Shown in pieces: positions 43,941 through 53,110 of a DNA stretch of 64,000 nucleotides. Location of the stretch: the NCBI GenBank assembly GCA_046290495.1, contig JBKAGT010000005.1, positions 1,302,001 through 1,366,000 of the forward strand, in the 5' to 3' direction. The notes under the pieces were generated by a model, which was not told the origin of the DNA, did no database searches, and worked only from the letters and a program-made list of their open reading frames with translations. Within the stretch, counting starts at the first letter, position 1. Each line of letters opens with the position of its first letter. This DNA comes from PGYR01 sp046290495. GTDB taxonomy: Bacteria > Bacteroidota > Ignavibacteria > Kapaibacteriales > UBA2268. The translations under genes were made by a program, and so were the position numbers.

Positions 43941-45668
43941 CTAATGCTCAACACCCACAACCTCACCAGTCTCGGTGTTAATGTCAATATCCATGAACGA
44001 TGGGCGTGTAGCCAAACCCGGCATAGTGCTGACATCGCCAGTTAGTGGGTATAGGAAACCAGCACCTACGCTAGCTCTTATCTCTTTTATTGGGACACGG
44101 AAACCACTCGGCACACCCTTTAGACTTGGGTCGTGGCTCAAGCTTAGCGGAGTTTTTGCCATGCAAATCGGTATCTTATCGAAGCCGAGTTTGGTGTACT
44201 TTTCTATCTGCTCCTTCGCTTTGTCGGAGAAGTCCACTCCATCTGCACCATACATTTTTGTGGCTATTGTCTCTATCTTCTGCTCTATGCTTTCATCCAA
44301 ATCGTATAGGAAGTTGAACTCCGATTTCGTTTCCGCTGCCTTGATTACTGCTGCTGCAAGGTCGCCTGCACCTGGACCTCCGTCTGAGAAATGAGTAGCT
44401 CCAACTGCATCGAGTGCACCATTTTCCATAGAGTATTTGCGAATCAATTCTATTTCTGCTTCGGTGTCTTCTGGGAATTGATTGATAGCAACAACCACCT
44501 CTACGCCATATTTCTTAGCATTGCGAATGTGTGCTCCCAAATTCTCAAGCCCCTTTTCCAACAGCTCTAAGTTCTCCGAAGTGTAAACCTCATCCAATTT
44601 GCCAGGGCGAACAGCTGGACCACCTCCGTGAAGCTTCAATGCTCTTACGGTTGCTACCATAACCACCGCATCTGGGGACAAACCAGAGTAGCGACACTTG
44701 ATGTTGAAGAATTTCTCCATTCCCATATCTGCGGCAAATCCTGCTTCGGTGATTACGTAATCAGCCAGCTTTAGAGCAATCTTGTCCGCCACAATCGATG
44801 AGTTTCCGTGAGCTATGTTTGCAAAAGGCCCCGTGTGAACCAATGTAGGTTGCCCCTCGCTGGTTTGCACAAGCGTTGGTTTAATTGCATCAATCAATAT
44901 CGCGGCCACAGCACCTGCTACTCGTAAGTCTTCTAATGTTACTGGATTGCCAGAATTGTCAAGCGCAATAACTGCTTTGCCTATTCTTTCTCTTAAGTCT
45001 TTTAGGTCAGTGGCAAGTGCCAAAATCGCCATTAGCTCACTCGCTACCGTCAGATCATAGTTCGTTTTGCGAGGGAACACGGGGTTGGGGCTGCCATCTT
45101 TCACCATGTTGTCGTCCAAACCGATTGATATACCCCTTAGTGACCTGTCGCACACATCTACCACTCTGTTCCAGATGATAGACTCTGGGTCAATGTCCAA
45201 CCTACGGTCTATTCCCCTTGATTTTAGTGCTTCGTCCGATTGTCTTGTTTCGTGCCACATACGAGTGTCGAGTGCAGCCATAGCCAAGTTGTGTGCAGCA
45301 CCAATAGCGTGAATATCTCCAGTCAGACCAAGGTTTATCTCATCCACAGGAACAGCCAAGCTTTTGCCACCACCAGCGCCACCACCCTTTATATTGAAAG
45401 TGGGAGCCATACTCGGTTGGCGAATACAAGCGATTACGTTCTTGTTGTGCACAGTACCAAACGCCTGAGTTAGTCCCAATAGTGTAGTCGTTTTCCCTTC
45501 CCCCAAAGGAGTTGGAGTAATCGCCGTTACGAGTATATACTTGCCGTTTTTCTCGTCTTTCAGTCGGTCTATTACATCCAATTTTACCTTGGCTTTTGTA
45601 TTGCCATATAGTTCTAATTCTTCTTCTTTTATTCCAGCTTTGTCTGCGATTTCTTTTATATTTTTCAA
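43941..45668 (-). CDS. fhs: Formate--tetrahydrofolate ligase
   Basis: 575 residues, TTG start at 45668. Formyl-THF synthetase uses ATP and formate to make 10-formyl-THF for one-carbon metabolism. The P-loop TPTPLGEGKTTTLLGL, RQPSMAPTFNIKGGGAGGG, DIHAIGAAHNLAMA, FANIAHGNSSIVADKIAL and the late CMAKTPLSLSHDP are all present and the length is normal. Monocistronic by position; GC is about 50%, like other core genes. Confidence 0.96.
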   Translation of the reverse strand: MKNIKEIADKAGIKEEELELYGNTKAKVKLDVIDRLKDEKNGKYILVTAITPTPLGEGKTTTLLGLTQAFGTVHNKNVIACIRQPSMAPTFNIKGGGAGGGKSLAVPVDEINLGLTGDIHAIGAAHNLAMAALDTRMWHETRQSDEALKSRGIDRRLDIDPESIIWNRVVDVCDRSLRGISIGLDDNMVKDGSPNPVFPRKTNYDLTVASELMAILALATDLKDLRERIGKAVIALDNSGNPVTLEDLRVAGAVAAILIDAIKPTLVQTSEGQPTLVHTGPFANIAHGNSSIVADKIALKLADYVITEAGFAADMGMEKFFNIKCRYSGLSPDAVVMVATVRALKLHGGGPAVRPGKLDEVYTSENLELLEKGLENLGAHIRNAKKYGVEVVVAINQFPEDTEAEIELIRKYSMENGALDAVGATHFSDGGPGAGDLAAAVIKAAETKSEFNFLYDLDESIEQKIETIATKMYGADGVDFSDKAKEQIEKYTKLGFDKIPICMAKTPLSLSHDPSLKGVPSGFRVPIKEIRASVGAGFLYPLTGDVSTMPGLATRPSFMDIDINTETGEVVGVEH

Positions 45669-45825
45669 AATTAAATTCCTTGTTTTTCTATTTATTATAA
45701 TTGTTCAATATAAGGATATATGTTGTGAGTAGAAAATAAATTAATCCTATTTTCTCTAGAGACTATAGAGTTGTAATGTTTTTGTTTATATTGGTTCAAT
45801 TCAAACTCTACTATAAAACAAGAAA

Positions 45826-46029
45826 ATGAAATTATCAGAAAACAATAAAAAAACACTCCTAGTTTCAATACATCAATTGATTGAGGAAAATGCAAATCAT
45901 ATTGTAAATGACCTTGATGACAAAAGGGTAAATGAAATAATAAATTATCCTTCGAACGGAGGATTAACTCAGTTGGAAAAACTAGAATTGGAAAGACTAG
46001 AAATAAGTCCAATTTTAAAAGTGCTTTGA
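45826..46029 (+). pseudogene. 5' part of a frameshifted accessory gene
   Basis: 67 codons ending KLELERLEISPILKVL before a TGA. The next frame takes over at once with a TTG that overlaps the stop. Inserting one A in the AAAA run at 46017-46020 would make ISPILKSALRKVFASNTAD, a smooth join. The two pieces are therefore best read as one gene of about 145 residues carrying a -1 frameshift, or as a sequencing error. No family named. Confidence 0.62.
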
Positions 46030-46262
46030 GGAAAGTATTTGCAAGCAATACTGCGGATGTGTTTTTTTCGGAACTTAGTATAGTTGACGGTACTGCTGAC
46101 CCAACTGTTGAATTTGGAAATTGGGAAGAAGTTATGTTGGTTGACTTTGATGAGAAATATAAGATGGATTCAATGCTTCATGATGATTTTTATGGAACTT
46201 ATTGGGATTGGAGGGAAATAAGACCAAACCCGGGTTGGAGATTGGATTTGTTGGATGAATAG
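46026..46262 (+). pseudogene. 3' part of the frameshifted accessory gene
   Basis: 78 codons from a TTG that overlaps the previous stop (TTGA). Acidic, Trp-rich C-terminus (LHDDFYGTYWDWREIRPNPG). If it is expressed as a separate protein, coupling would come from the 4-nt overlap, but the seamless join described for the 5' piece makes one broken gene more likely. An immunity-type role is a guess based on style and neighbourhood. Confidence 0.62.
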
Positions 46263-46329
46263 AATGTAATTGACTTTTCGTATTAGATTAGGATTAATTA
46301 TTTTATACCATATGTAAACTGATAATAAA

Positions 46330-47166
46330 ATGAATTTTTGGAAAAAAATATTCGGTAATAAAATTGAGAATAGCGGTGATAAAGAAGAATCAGGTTTTGA
46401 GAAATACAGAAGTGAATTTAATGAGCAGAATTTAAATTCGATTACTGATTTAGAAAAATTGGTTAAACCATTAATAAGAAAAGCAACCAAGCTAGAAATT
46501 CAACCAGCTTCAATACTGTATGAAAACTCCCAGTTAGACTCTCATTTTGGAGGACACCCATATTTTGAAAAAGGTGAGGAATGGCCAAAAGGTAGTAATG
46601 GGAAAAACTTGGATTTCATATTTCAAATTTTTAATTCACCAAAATTAGAATTACCAAAAAGTATAGAATTAGTGCAATTCTTCTATAATTGGGAGGAGTT
46701 CCCTTGGGATACTGAAAACGATGGTTGGCTGGTAAAAATCTATAAAAATGTAATCATAGAGAATACAGAATTTATAGCTAAACCTCAAGACTTAAATGAA
46801 TCAAAATTCTGCAAATTGGAATTTAAGCCAACTCTCACATTACCAGATTGGGAAGGTATCGATTTAATTGAAAATGACGTTTCTAGATTATCGTGTGCAT
46901 TAAATGAAGACGAACCTTGGGATAGTTATGACCAAATTGTAACAAAATTAATTGGAGAACAGAATTATCAAAGTCAGCTTGGAGGTTATCCTAAATGGGT
47001 TCAAGGAGAATCCACACCAAAAGATAAAGAAGGAAACCCAATGAGACTTTTATTTCAAATTGACTCTGATGATAATGCTGGATTGATGTGGGGTGATGTT
47101 GGCTTAATTTACGTGTTTTATGATGAACAGAGTGGTAATATTGAATTTTCCTTACAATGTCATTAG
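46330..47166 (+). CDS. DUF1963 (YwqG-like) family protein
   Basis: 278 residues. After a short variable N-terminus the DUF1963 features appear: SHFGGHPYFEKGEEWPKGSNG, LDFIFQIFN, ELVQFFYNWEEFPWD, then a second half with QLGGYPKWVQGES and LLFQIDSDDNAGLMWGDVGLIYVFYD. Family members are widespread, frequently encoded in polymorphic-toxin islands, and some are regarded as immunity or SMI1-like proteins. The exact partner is unknown. Confidence 0.82.
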   Translation: MNFWKKIFGNKIENSGDKEESGFEKYRSEFNEQNLNSITDLEKLVKPLIRKATKLEIQPASILYENSQLDSHFGGHPYFEKGEEWPKGSNGKNLDFIFQIFNSPKLELPKSIELVQFFYNWEEFPWDTENDGWLVKIYKNVIIENTEFIAKPQDLNESKFCKLEFKPTLTLPDWEGIDLIENDVSRLSCALNEDEPWDSYDQIVTKLIGEQNYQSQLGGYPKWVQGESTPKDKEGNPMRLLFQIDSDDNAGLMWGDVGLIYVFYDEQSGNIEFSLQCH

Positions 47167-47240
47167 AAAATATAACGGCACACAACTTCAGCTGTAAAAA
47201 ATTCCTATTGGGTTATGAAATAATGAAAATCCAGAGTAAT

Positions 47241-47312
47241 ATATCCCTTAGGGATATCATATTAGTAGCTTAGAATTTTATTTAAATCCAAAAACTACTC
47301 CGTTAGGAGTAG
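47241..47312. repeat. Paired-palindrome intergenic repeat element
   Basis: Two perfect palindromes 37 nt apart: ATATCCC-TTA-GGGATAT (47241-47257) and CTACTCC-GTTA-GGAGTAG (47295-47312). This two-hairpin layout resembles dispersed miniature repeats common in Bacteroidota genomes. Located in the 223-nt gap after the DUF1963 gene. Confidence 0.65.
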
Positions 47313-47389
47313 AATTAATTGTATATTTTTACAAACAAAGAAAAACTTGCTACAACAAATCATAGTAATTAAGTGTATTTGATACAAAA

Positions 47390-48037
47390 ATGAAAGCAAT
47401 AACAATCATATTAATTTTAATACCTTTTCTAATGTACTCACAATCTAAAGAAAGGGAACAAATTTTACCAGTTTTTATTAAACAAACTACACCGGATACG
47501 AATGTTAAAAATAATTCAAATTTGGATGTGTATTTGATGTTTGAGCAAGCAAAAAGAGAGGAAAGAGTTCTAAAGTTTGGTGAACATTTATTTGATGGAG
47601 CAACCGTTTATTCAGATGGGGGTAATGTAGTTCTCAAATATGGTTATGAGTATGTAATTATAAAAGAAGATGGAGTTGAGTTAATAACTTCTTCTGATAT
47701 GACATATAGTAACAGGTTAACAACTATAAAATATGGAACTAATAGAGAGGTTAAAGAGCTTCCTAATGGTGAATGGGATTTTAAATATATTGAAAAAGAT
47801 GTTGACCACGAAGTAAGTTTAGGAGAATTAGTTGTACATATTGAATGGCTAAAGTGTGATGACACAGGATCAAATCCAATAACTATAGAACGACCAGAAG
47901 GAAACCTGGAAATTTTAAATGTTGACAATTTACAATTTTTCGAATATGATATAAATAACGACGGAAAGGATGAATTATACATACTTTCATACGCAAGTTG
48001 TGAGGGCTACTTGAAAATATATAAGATAGAAGAATAG
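47390..48037 (+). CDS. Secreted protein of unknown function with EF-like calcium loop
   Basis: 215 residues with a signal peptide (AITIILILIPFLMYSQ). The mature protein is beta-rich, and near the end it carries FFEYDINNDGKDELYILSY, an Asp/Asn-rich loop of the VCBS/FG-GAP or dockerin type that could bind calcium. No enzyme motif. Followed after 20 nt by a membrane-protein gene on the same strand. Confidence 0.66.
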   Translation: MKAITIILILIPFLMYSQSKEREQILPVFIKQTTPDTNVKNNSNLDVYLMFEQAKREERVLKFGEHLFDGATVYSDGGNVVLKYGYEYVIIKEDGVELITSSDMTYSNRLTTIKYGTNREVKELPNGEWDFKYIEKDVDHEVSLGELVVHIEWLKCDDTGSNPITIERPEGNLEILNVDNLQFFEYDINNDGKDELYILSYASCEGYLKIYKIEE

Positions 48038-48057
48038 AAGTCACTAAGAAATTTATA

Positions 48058-48636
48058 ATGAAAAAGAAATTGAATAAATATCTAACGGACATTATAATAA
48101 TTCCTATTTTATTATTATTTTTTACTATTGGTCTATTAGTTAATATTCCTGGTTATGGAGAGTTTTGTGACCAAGATGCTGGAGCTATATCCATCATCTT
48201 ATTTATATTTATTTCCGTTAGTATCATTTTTCTTATAAGAACCATAAAAGAACTTTCAAAACATAAGAAAAGTAGATTAAGAAAAATATCTTTAGTTGTT
48301 TTTGTTTCACTATTTGTTTTATGTCTTGGTGGTTTAAATAAATTGATATTTATTTTTTGGTTTGGAGAATTGAAATACCAAGCAGATTCAACTAAGAATA
48401 AAATGATCTACATTAAGCTGTTTGAGAACGGAAAATTTTTCAGCGAAGGTTATTTTACTTCTTGTAGCGAAGAAATAACAGGAACATATAAAATAGATAA
48501 CGGCAAATTAAGATTACAATTCGAAAAAGAATCTGAGTTTATATCAAAGAAATATAAAATTAAAGATTCTCTTTTAATAAATTACGATGAAAAGAAAGAC
48601 ACTCTTATATTGAAAAATACAATAAACAAAAATTAA
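48058..48636 (+). CDS. Membrane-anchored protein of unknown function
   Basis: 192 residues with three hydrophobic segments in the first 105 residues (IIIPILLLFFTIGLLVNI; ISIILFIFISVSIIFLI; ISLVVFVSLFVLCLGG), then a small soluble beta domain (EITGTYKIDNGKLRLQFE). The soluble tail has the shape of a lipocalin-like half-barrel. No family named. Confidence 0.62.
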   Translation: MKKKLNKYLTDIIIIPILLLFFTIGLLVNIPGYGEFCDQDAGAISIILFIFISVSIIFLIRTIKELSKHKKSRLRKISLVVFVSLFVLCLGGLNKLIFIFWFGELKYQADSTKNKMIYIKLFENGKFFSEGYFTSCSEEITGTYKIDNGKLRLQFEKESEFISKKYKIKDSLLINYDEKKDTLILKNTINKN

Positions 48637-48643
48637 TAGTAAA

Positions 48644-49363
48644 TTGAATATTCCAAAAATAATAGGTACAATTGACAGACGGATATTAATCAACTATCAA
48701 GTTGATAAAGACGTGCTGACTAAATATTTACCTGCTCCGTTTCGGCCTAAGCTTGTAAATAACAAAGGAGTAGTGGGAATTTGCCTAATAAGACTAAAAA
48801 ATATTCGCCCAAAAGGGATTCCTAAAGGAATTGGGGTAACTTCCGAGAATGGTGCACATCGGATTGCTGTTGAATGGACTGAAAATGGGGAAACTAAAGA
48901 AGGTGTTTTCATTCCAAGAAGAGACACTTCTTCAAAATTGAACTCATTGGCTGGTGGACGTATTTTCCCAGGTATTCATCACCTTGCTGAATTCTCAGTT
49001 GATGAAAAAGAAGGAGACTATTTCGTAGAATTCAACAGTAAAGATAACACTTTCCTGATGATAAAAGCCAAAGAAACTACAGATTGGAACCCAGACAGCA
49101 TTTTTGAAAGTCTTGATTGTGCTTCTAGCTTTTTTGAAAAAGGTGCCGTTGGATATTCACCTGATAAAATCGGAGAAACTTATGATGGTCTTGAATTGAA
49201 TATAAAAGAATGGAAAGTAAAGCCTTTAACCGTTTCGGAGGTAAGGTCAAGTTTTTTTGAAGACGAAACAATTTTCCCGAAAGGAACAATCAGATTTGAT
49301 AATGCACTACTTATGAAAAGCATTGAACACGAATGGAAAAGTTTAAAAAAAATTAAGAGCTAA
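48644..49363 (+). CDS. DUF2071 family protein
   Basis: 239 residues, TTG start at 48644. It has the DUF2071 order: IDRRILINYQVDKDVLTKYL, then LPAPFRPKLVNNKGVVGICL, and RIAVEWTENGETKEGVFIPR with later FIPRRDTSSKLNSLAGG. These proteins resemble acetoacetate-decarboxylase-fold proteins, but their activity is not known. 7 nt after the preceding unknown gene. Confidence 0.78.
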   Translation: MNIPKIIGTIDRRILINYQVDKDVLTKYLPAPFRPKLVNNKGVVGICLIRLKNIRPKGIPKGIGVTSENGAHRIAVEWTENGETKEGVFIPRRDTSSKLNSLAGGRIFPGIHHLAEFSVDEKEGDYFVEFNSKDNTFLMIKAKETTDWNPDSIFESLDCASSFFEKGAVGYSPDKIGETYDGLELNIKEWKVKPLTVSEVRSSFFEDETIFPKGTIRFDNALLMKSIEHEWKSLKKIKS

Positions 49364-49497
49364 TTACTACACTCCATAAATTTCTTTTCAATATTAAAAT
49401 ACCCCACCCCAATCTCCACCAAAAACTATAGATTATGGAATTTTGTGCCGATTTAGTTATATTATTCAGCTTACATCAACAAATTTCTACATAGTTT

Positions 49498-49932
49498 ATG
49501 ACTGATCAAGAAAGAGCAGAGAAAGTATTTCACCTGATGTATGACAATGATCCTTTTAGCAAATGGCTAGGGATTGAATTGGTGGAAATAGACAGAGGTC
49601 TGTGCATATTGAAAATGACCGTTAGGCCAGAAATGCTTAATGGGTTTGATATTATGCATGGCGGTATCTCTTATTCTCTTGCTGATAGTGCTTTCGCTTT
49701 CGCTTCCAACTCTTATGGAATGAAGGCAGTGTCGAGCTCAGTTATAATGCAATATCCTAAGGCAACAAAGGCAGGGGAAGTGCTTACTGCAACTGCTAAG
49801 ACGGTTTCTCTTTCTCCAAAGACTGCCATACTGGATGTTGATATAAGAAATGAAGTTGGTGACTTGGTCGGCCTGTTTAGGGGTACGGCATATAGAACAA
49901 CAAAAGACTGGATAACGGAAAATGATGAATAG
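49498..49932 (+). CDS. paaI: Hotdog-fold acyl-CoA thioesterase PaaI
   Basis: 144-residue hotdog thioesterase. The family motif MHGGISYSLADSAFAFASNS holds the catalytic Asp, and GEVLTATAKTVSLS and GLFRGTAYRT follow. PaaI hydrolyses phenylacetyl-CoA-derived thioesters that stall the phenylacetate pathway. Its link to paaABCD 25 kb away is by function. The last 11 nt overlap the BNR gene. Confidence 0.9.
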   Translation: MTDQERAEKVFHLMYDNDPFSKWLGIELVEIDRGLCILKMTVRPEMLNGFDIMHGGISYSLADSAFAFASNSYGMKAVSSSVIMQYPKATKAGEVLTATAKTVSLSPKTAILDVDIRNEVGDLVGLFRGTAYRTTKDWITENDE

Positions 49933-52900
49933 AATTGCACTTGCATTGGCACTAATCCTAATGCCAATTTTCACTACTGCAAAAGATGTAAACTTAGAAA
50001 AACTCAAAATATTAGCCCCACGTAACATTGGCCCCGCTGGAATGAGCGGAAGGGTAACTTCGATTGATGTCAATCTTTCTGAGCCAGAAAATATCTATAT
50101 TGGTACGGCCTCGGGTGGATTGTGGCACTCGCCGAACGATGGTATCACTTGGGAGCCACTAACTGAAGATTTGCCAACACAATCTATTGGTGCTGTGAAG
50201 TTACAGCAGTCAAACCCAGACGTGATTTGGATTGGTACTGGCGAAGGAAATCCACGTAATAGCCAATCGAGTGGAAACGGCGTTTACAAAAGTATAGACG
50301 GTGGTAGGACTTGGACTCACCTCGGATTGGAAAATACTCGCAACATACACAGACTAATTATTCATAGGGACAACCCTGATATTGTTTACGTTGGTGCTCA
50401 AGGTCCTGCTTGGGGTGAAAACGAAGAGCGTGGCGTTTACAAGACTGTCGATGGCGGAAAGACATGGGACAAAGTCCTATATGTGAATGAAAAGACAGGG
50501 ATTGCTGATTTAGTAGTTGACCCCAACAATCCGAACAAAATGTTCGCAGCTATGTGGGAATTCCGCCGTTGGCCATGGTTCTTCTCATCTGGTGGTAAGG
50601 GCTCTGGTTTGTATATGACCCTGGACGGTGGCGACACTTGGAATGAAATCACTCACGAAGACGGACTACCAAAAGGTGAGCTTGGGCGTATTGGTATTGC
50701 TATCAGCCAGAGCAATAGGAACATAGTCTATGCCTTAGTAGAAGCTAAGAAAAACGGATTTTACAAGAGCACAGATGGTGGCTTTACTTGGAAGAAAACA
50801 GAAGCAAAAAATATAGGTGGTCGCCCGTTCTACTATGCTGATATCAGAGTTGACCCGCAAAACGAAAATAGAATTTACAATGTACATTCGGTAATTGACA
50901 AGTCGGAAGATGGCGGCAAGTCATTCCAGAATATGATTCAATACTACACCGATGGTGTGCATCCCGATCACCACGCATTTTGGATAAACCCTAATAACCC
51001 AGATCATATAATTGATGGTAACGATGGTGGCCTTGCTATCTCAAAAGACAGAGGAAAAAACTTCAGATTTGTAGAGAATTTGCCAGTTGTTCAGTTTTAT
51101 CATATTACTTTAGACAACGAAATGCCGTACAATGTATATGGCGGAATGCAGGATAATGGCTCTTGGAGAGGTCCTTCATCCGTTTGGCGACAAGGTGGTA
51201 TTCGCAATGCATATTGGGAAGAACTACGATTTGGTGATGGATTCGATGTTGTGCCTGACCCAAGTGACAACCGCTATGGATACGCCATGGCACAAGGTGG
51301 CAGCTTAGGGCGTTATGATTTGAAGACGGGTGCGACTAACTTTATCCGACCAGTTCACCCAGATGACACTGTGCAATTACGCTTCAATTGGAATGCAGCT
51401 ATTTCGCCTGACCCTTTTGACAAAAAGACTGTTTACTATGGCTCACAATTCTTGCACAAGAGTACAGACAGAGGTGAGAATTGGAAGATAATTTCTCCAG
51501 ATTTGACGACAAACGACCCAGAAAAACAAAAGCAAGATTCGAGTGGTGGACTGACATTCGATGCTACTGGAGCAGAGAATTACACTACAATTTTAGCTAT
51601 TTCCCCTAGCTCACTCGATGACCAAATGATATGGGTAACGACAGATGACGGCAAGATACAACTAACTACTAATGATGGCGAAAGCTGGACTGACGTAACT
51701 AATGGTTTGGGTGGTGCAGCCGAAGGAGCATGGTTGCCACAAGTTAAGCCGTCTACTTATGATAAATCAGAGTGCTTTGTTGTGGCGAACGATTACCGTA
51801 GAAATAACTGGAAACCATACTTGTTGCATACAACAAACTCAGGTCGAAGCTGGACAAACTTAGTAAAAGGTAAGGGCATTGACTCCTATGTATTGTCATT
51901 CATCCAAGACCCAGTAGAGCCAAATCTGATGTTCTTAGGAACAGAATTTGGTCTGTATATTAGCTTTGACAGAGGTGAAAACTGGCAAAAATGGAAAGAA
52001 GGATACCCAAGCGTATCGACTATGGATATGGCGATACAAGAGCGAGAAAATGACTTAGTCATAGGTACTTTTGGTAGAGCTGTTTGGATATTCGATGACA
52101 TAACACCGATGAGAGAAATTGCTGCAAACGGCGAAGAGTCTTTGGAAAAACCATTGACATTATTCCCTGTTAATACATCATATATGGTAGCAAAAAAGCA
52201 GCCGTCTGGTTCGCGATTTGGTGGTAAGGCAATGTTTGACGGAACGAATGAGCCAACTGGTGCTCGTTTTACCTATTACATAAACAAACCGAAGAAAGAC
52301 AAGAAAAAAAAAGAAAAAGTCGACAAAGATAGCACTGACAAAAAAGACAAACCCTCGCCCGATTCATTAACTGTTAGGATATATGATGCAGTTGGCAATG
52401 AGGTCAGAACTATGTACACAAAGGTAGATACATCTCTGCAGAGAATGTATTGGAATTACGAGACTAACGGTATTCGAAATCCTGGTTCTAAAAAGCCAGA
52501 GAACAAGCAAACACCTCCGTGGGGCAGACAAGTGCTTCCAGGAAAATATAAGGTGGTATTCGAGTATATGGAGAGCAAAGATTCTTCAGAATTTGAAGTA
52601 AAATTTGACCCACGAATCGAGTATGATATTGCTGATATGCAGCAACGAAACAAGCTATTCGATGATATGAATAGCAACGTAGAGCAGGCAACAGAAGCTA
52701 TGGATAAAATTAATGAAGTGGAAGAGCGTATTTCAATATATGAAAAGCTATTCGAAGCGAATGATGATTTGGAGTTGGACAGCATCAAGAAAGACATGAA
52801 AACTGTGAAGGATAGCATAGAGTCTATCCGTGGATATTTGAGAGGTAAATCTGGAATGAAAGGAATAATTAGAAGGGATAACAGCTACAATCAAATTAAG

Positions 52901-53092
52901 AGTTATGCTGGCTACTACATCTCATCAGGAATGGCAGAGCCAAACAGCTCACAGAAGATTATGGCTGAGAGAGTAGAGAAAATGTCCACTGTAATAGTTG
53001 AAAAGGTAGATGCTTTCTTAAAAGAAGAGTGGAAGCCACTGCAAACAGAAATAGAAAAATTAGATTTTAAATTGTTTGAAGAAATAGAATAA
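49922..53092 (+). CDS. Large secreted BNR/sortilin-type beta-propeller protein
   Basis: 1056 residues with a signal peptide (ALALALILMPIFTTAK). The first 720 residues contain many BNR (Asp-box) repeats, for example SIDGGRTWTHLG, TVDGGKTWDKV, TLDGGDTWNEIT, STDGGFTWKKT, STDRGENWKIIS, TNDGESWTDV and SFDRGENWQKW, so two propellers of the Vps10/sortilin-like type are likely. A Lys/Asp-rich linker near residue 800, a beta domain (TVRIYDAVGNEVRTM) and a helical, probably coiled C-terminus follow. Often annotated as glycosyl hydrolase without proof. No T9SS tail is seen. It lies between paaI and the thiolase gene. Confidence 0.88.
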   Translation: MMNRIALALALILMPIFTTAKDVNLEKLKILAPRNIGPAGMSGRVTSIDVNLSEPENIYIGTASGGLWHSPNDGITWEPLTEDLPTQSIGAVKLQQSNPDVIWIGTGEGNPRNSQSSGNGVYKSIDGGRTWTHLGLENTRNIHRLIIHRDNPDIVYVGAQGPAWGENEERGVYKTVDGGKTWDKVLYVNEKTGIADLVVDPNNPNKMFAAMWEFRRWPWFFSSGGKGSGLYMTLDGGDTWNEITHEDGLPKGELGRIGIAISQSNRNIVYALVEAKKNGFYKSTDGGFTWKKTEAKNIGGRPFYYADIRVDPQNENRIYNVHSVIDKSEDGGKSFQNMIQYYTDGVHPDHHAFWINPNNPDHIIDGNDGGLAISKDRGKNFRFVENLPVVQFYHITLDNEMPYNVYGGMQDNGSWRGPSSVWRQGGIRNAYWEELRFGDGFDVVPDPSDNRYGYAMAQGGSLGRYDLKTGATNFIRPVHPDDTVQLRFNWNAAISPDPFDKKTVYYGSQFLHKSTDRGENWKIISPDLTTNDPEKQKQDSSGGLTFDATGAENYTTILAISPSSLDDQMIWVTTDDGKIQLTTNDGESWTDVTNGLGGAAEGAWLPQVKPSTYDKSECFVVANDYRRNNWKPYLLHTTNSGRSWTNLVKGKGIDSYVLSFIQDPVEPNLMFLGTEFGLYISFDRGENWQKWKEGYPSVSTMDMAIQERENDLVIGTFGRAVWIFDDITPMREIAANGEESLEKPLTLFPVNTSYMVAKKQPSGSRFGGKAMFDGTNEPTGARFTYYINKPKKDKKKKEKVDKDSTDKKDKPSPDSLTVRIYDAVGNEVRTMYTKVDTSLQRMYWNYETNGIRNPGSKKPENKQTPPWGRQVLPGKYKVVFEYMESKDSSEFEVKFDPRIEYDIADMQQRNKLFDDMNSNVEQATEAMDKINEVEERISIYEKLFEANDDLELDSIKKDMKTVKDSIESIRGYLRGKSGMKGIIRRDNSYNQIKSYAGYYISSGMAEPNSSQKIMAERVEKMSTVIVEKVDAFLKEEWKPLQTEIEKLDFKLFEEIE

Positions 53093-53110
53093 AAAGGAAG
53101 AGATTAAGAA

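Noticed and set aside
43975..45473. Plus-strand open frames inside fhs
   Set aside because: Antisense shadows of a highly conserved gene.
52456..52818. 120-codon minus-strand frame in the BNR gene
   Set aside because: Ser/Leu-rich shadow of a Lys/Asp/Glu-rich coding region.
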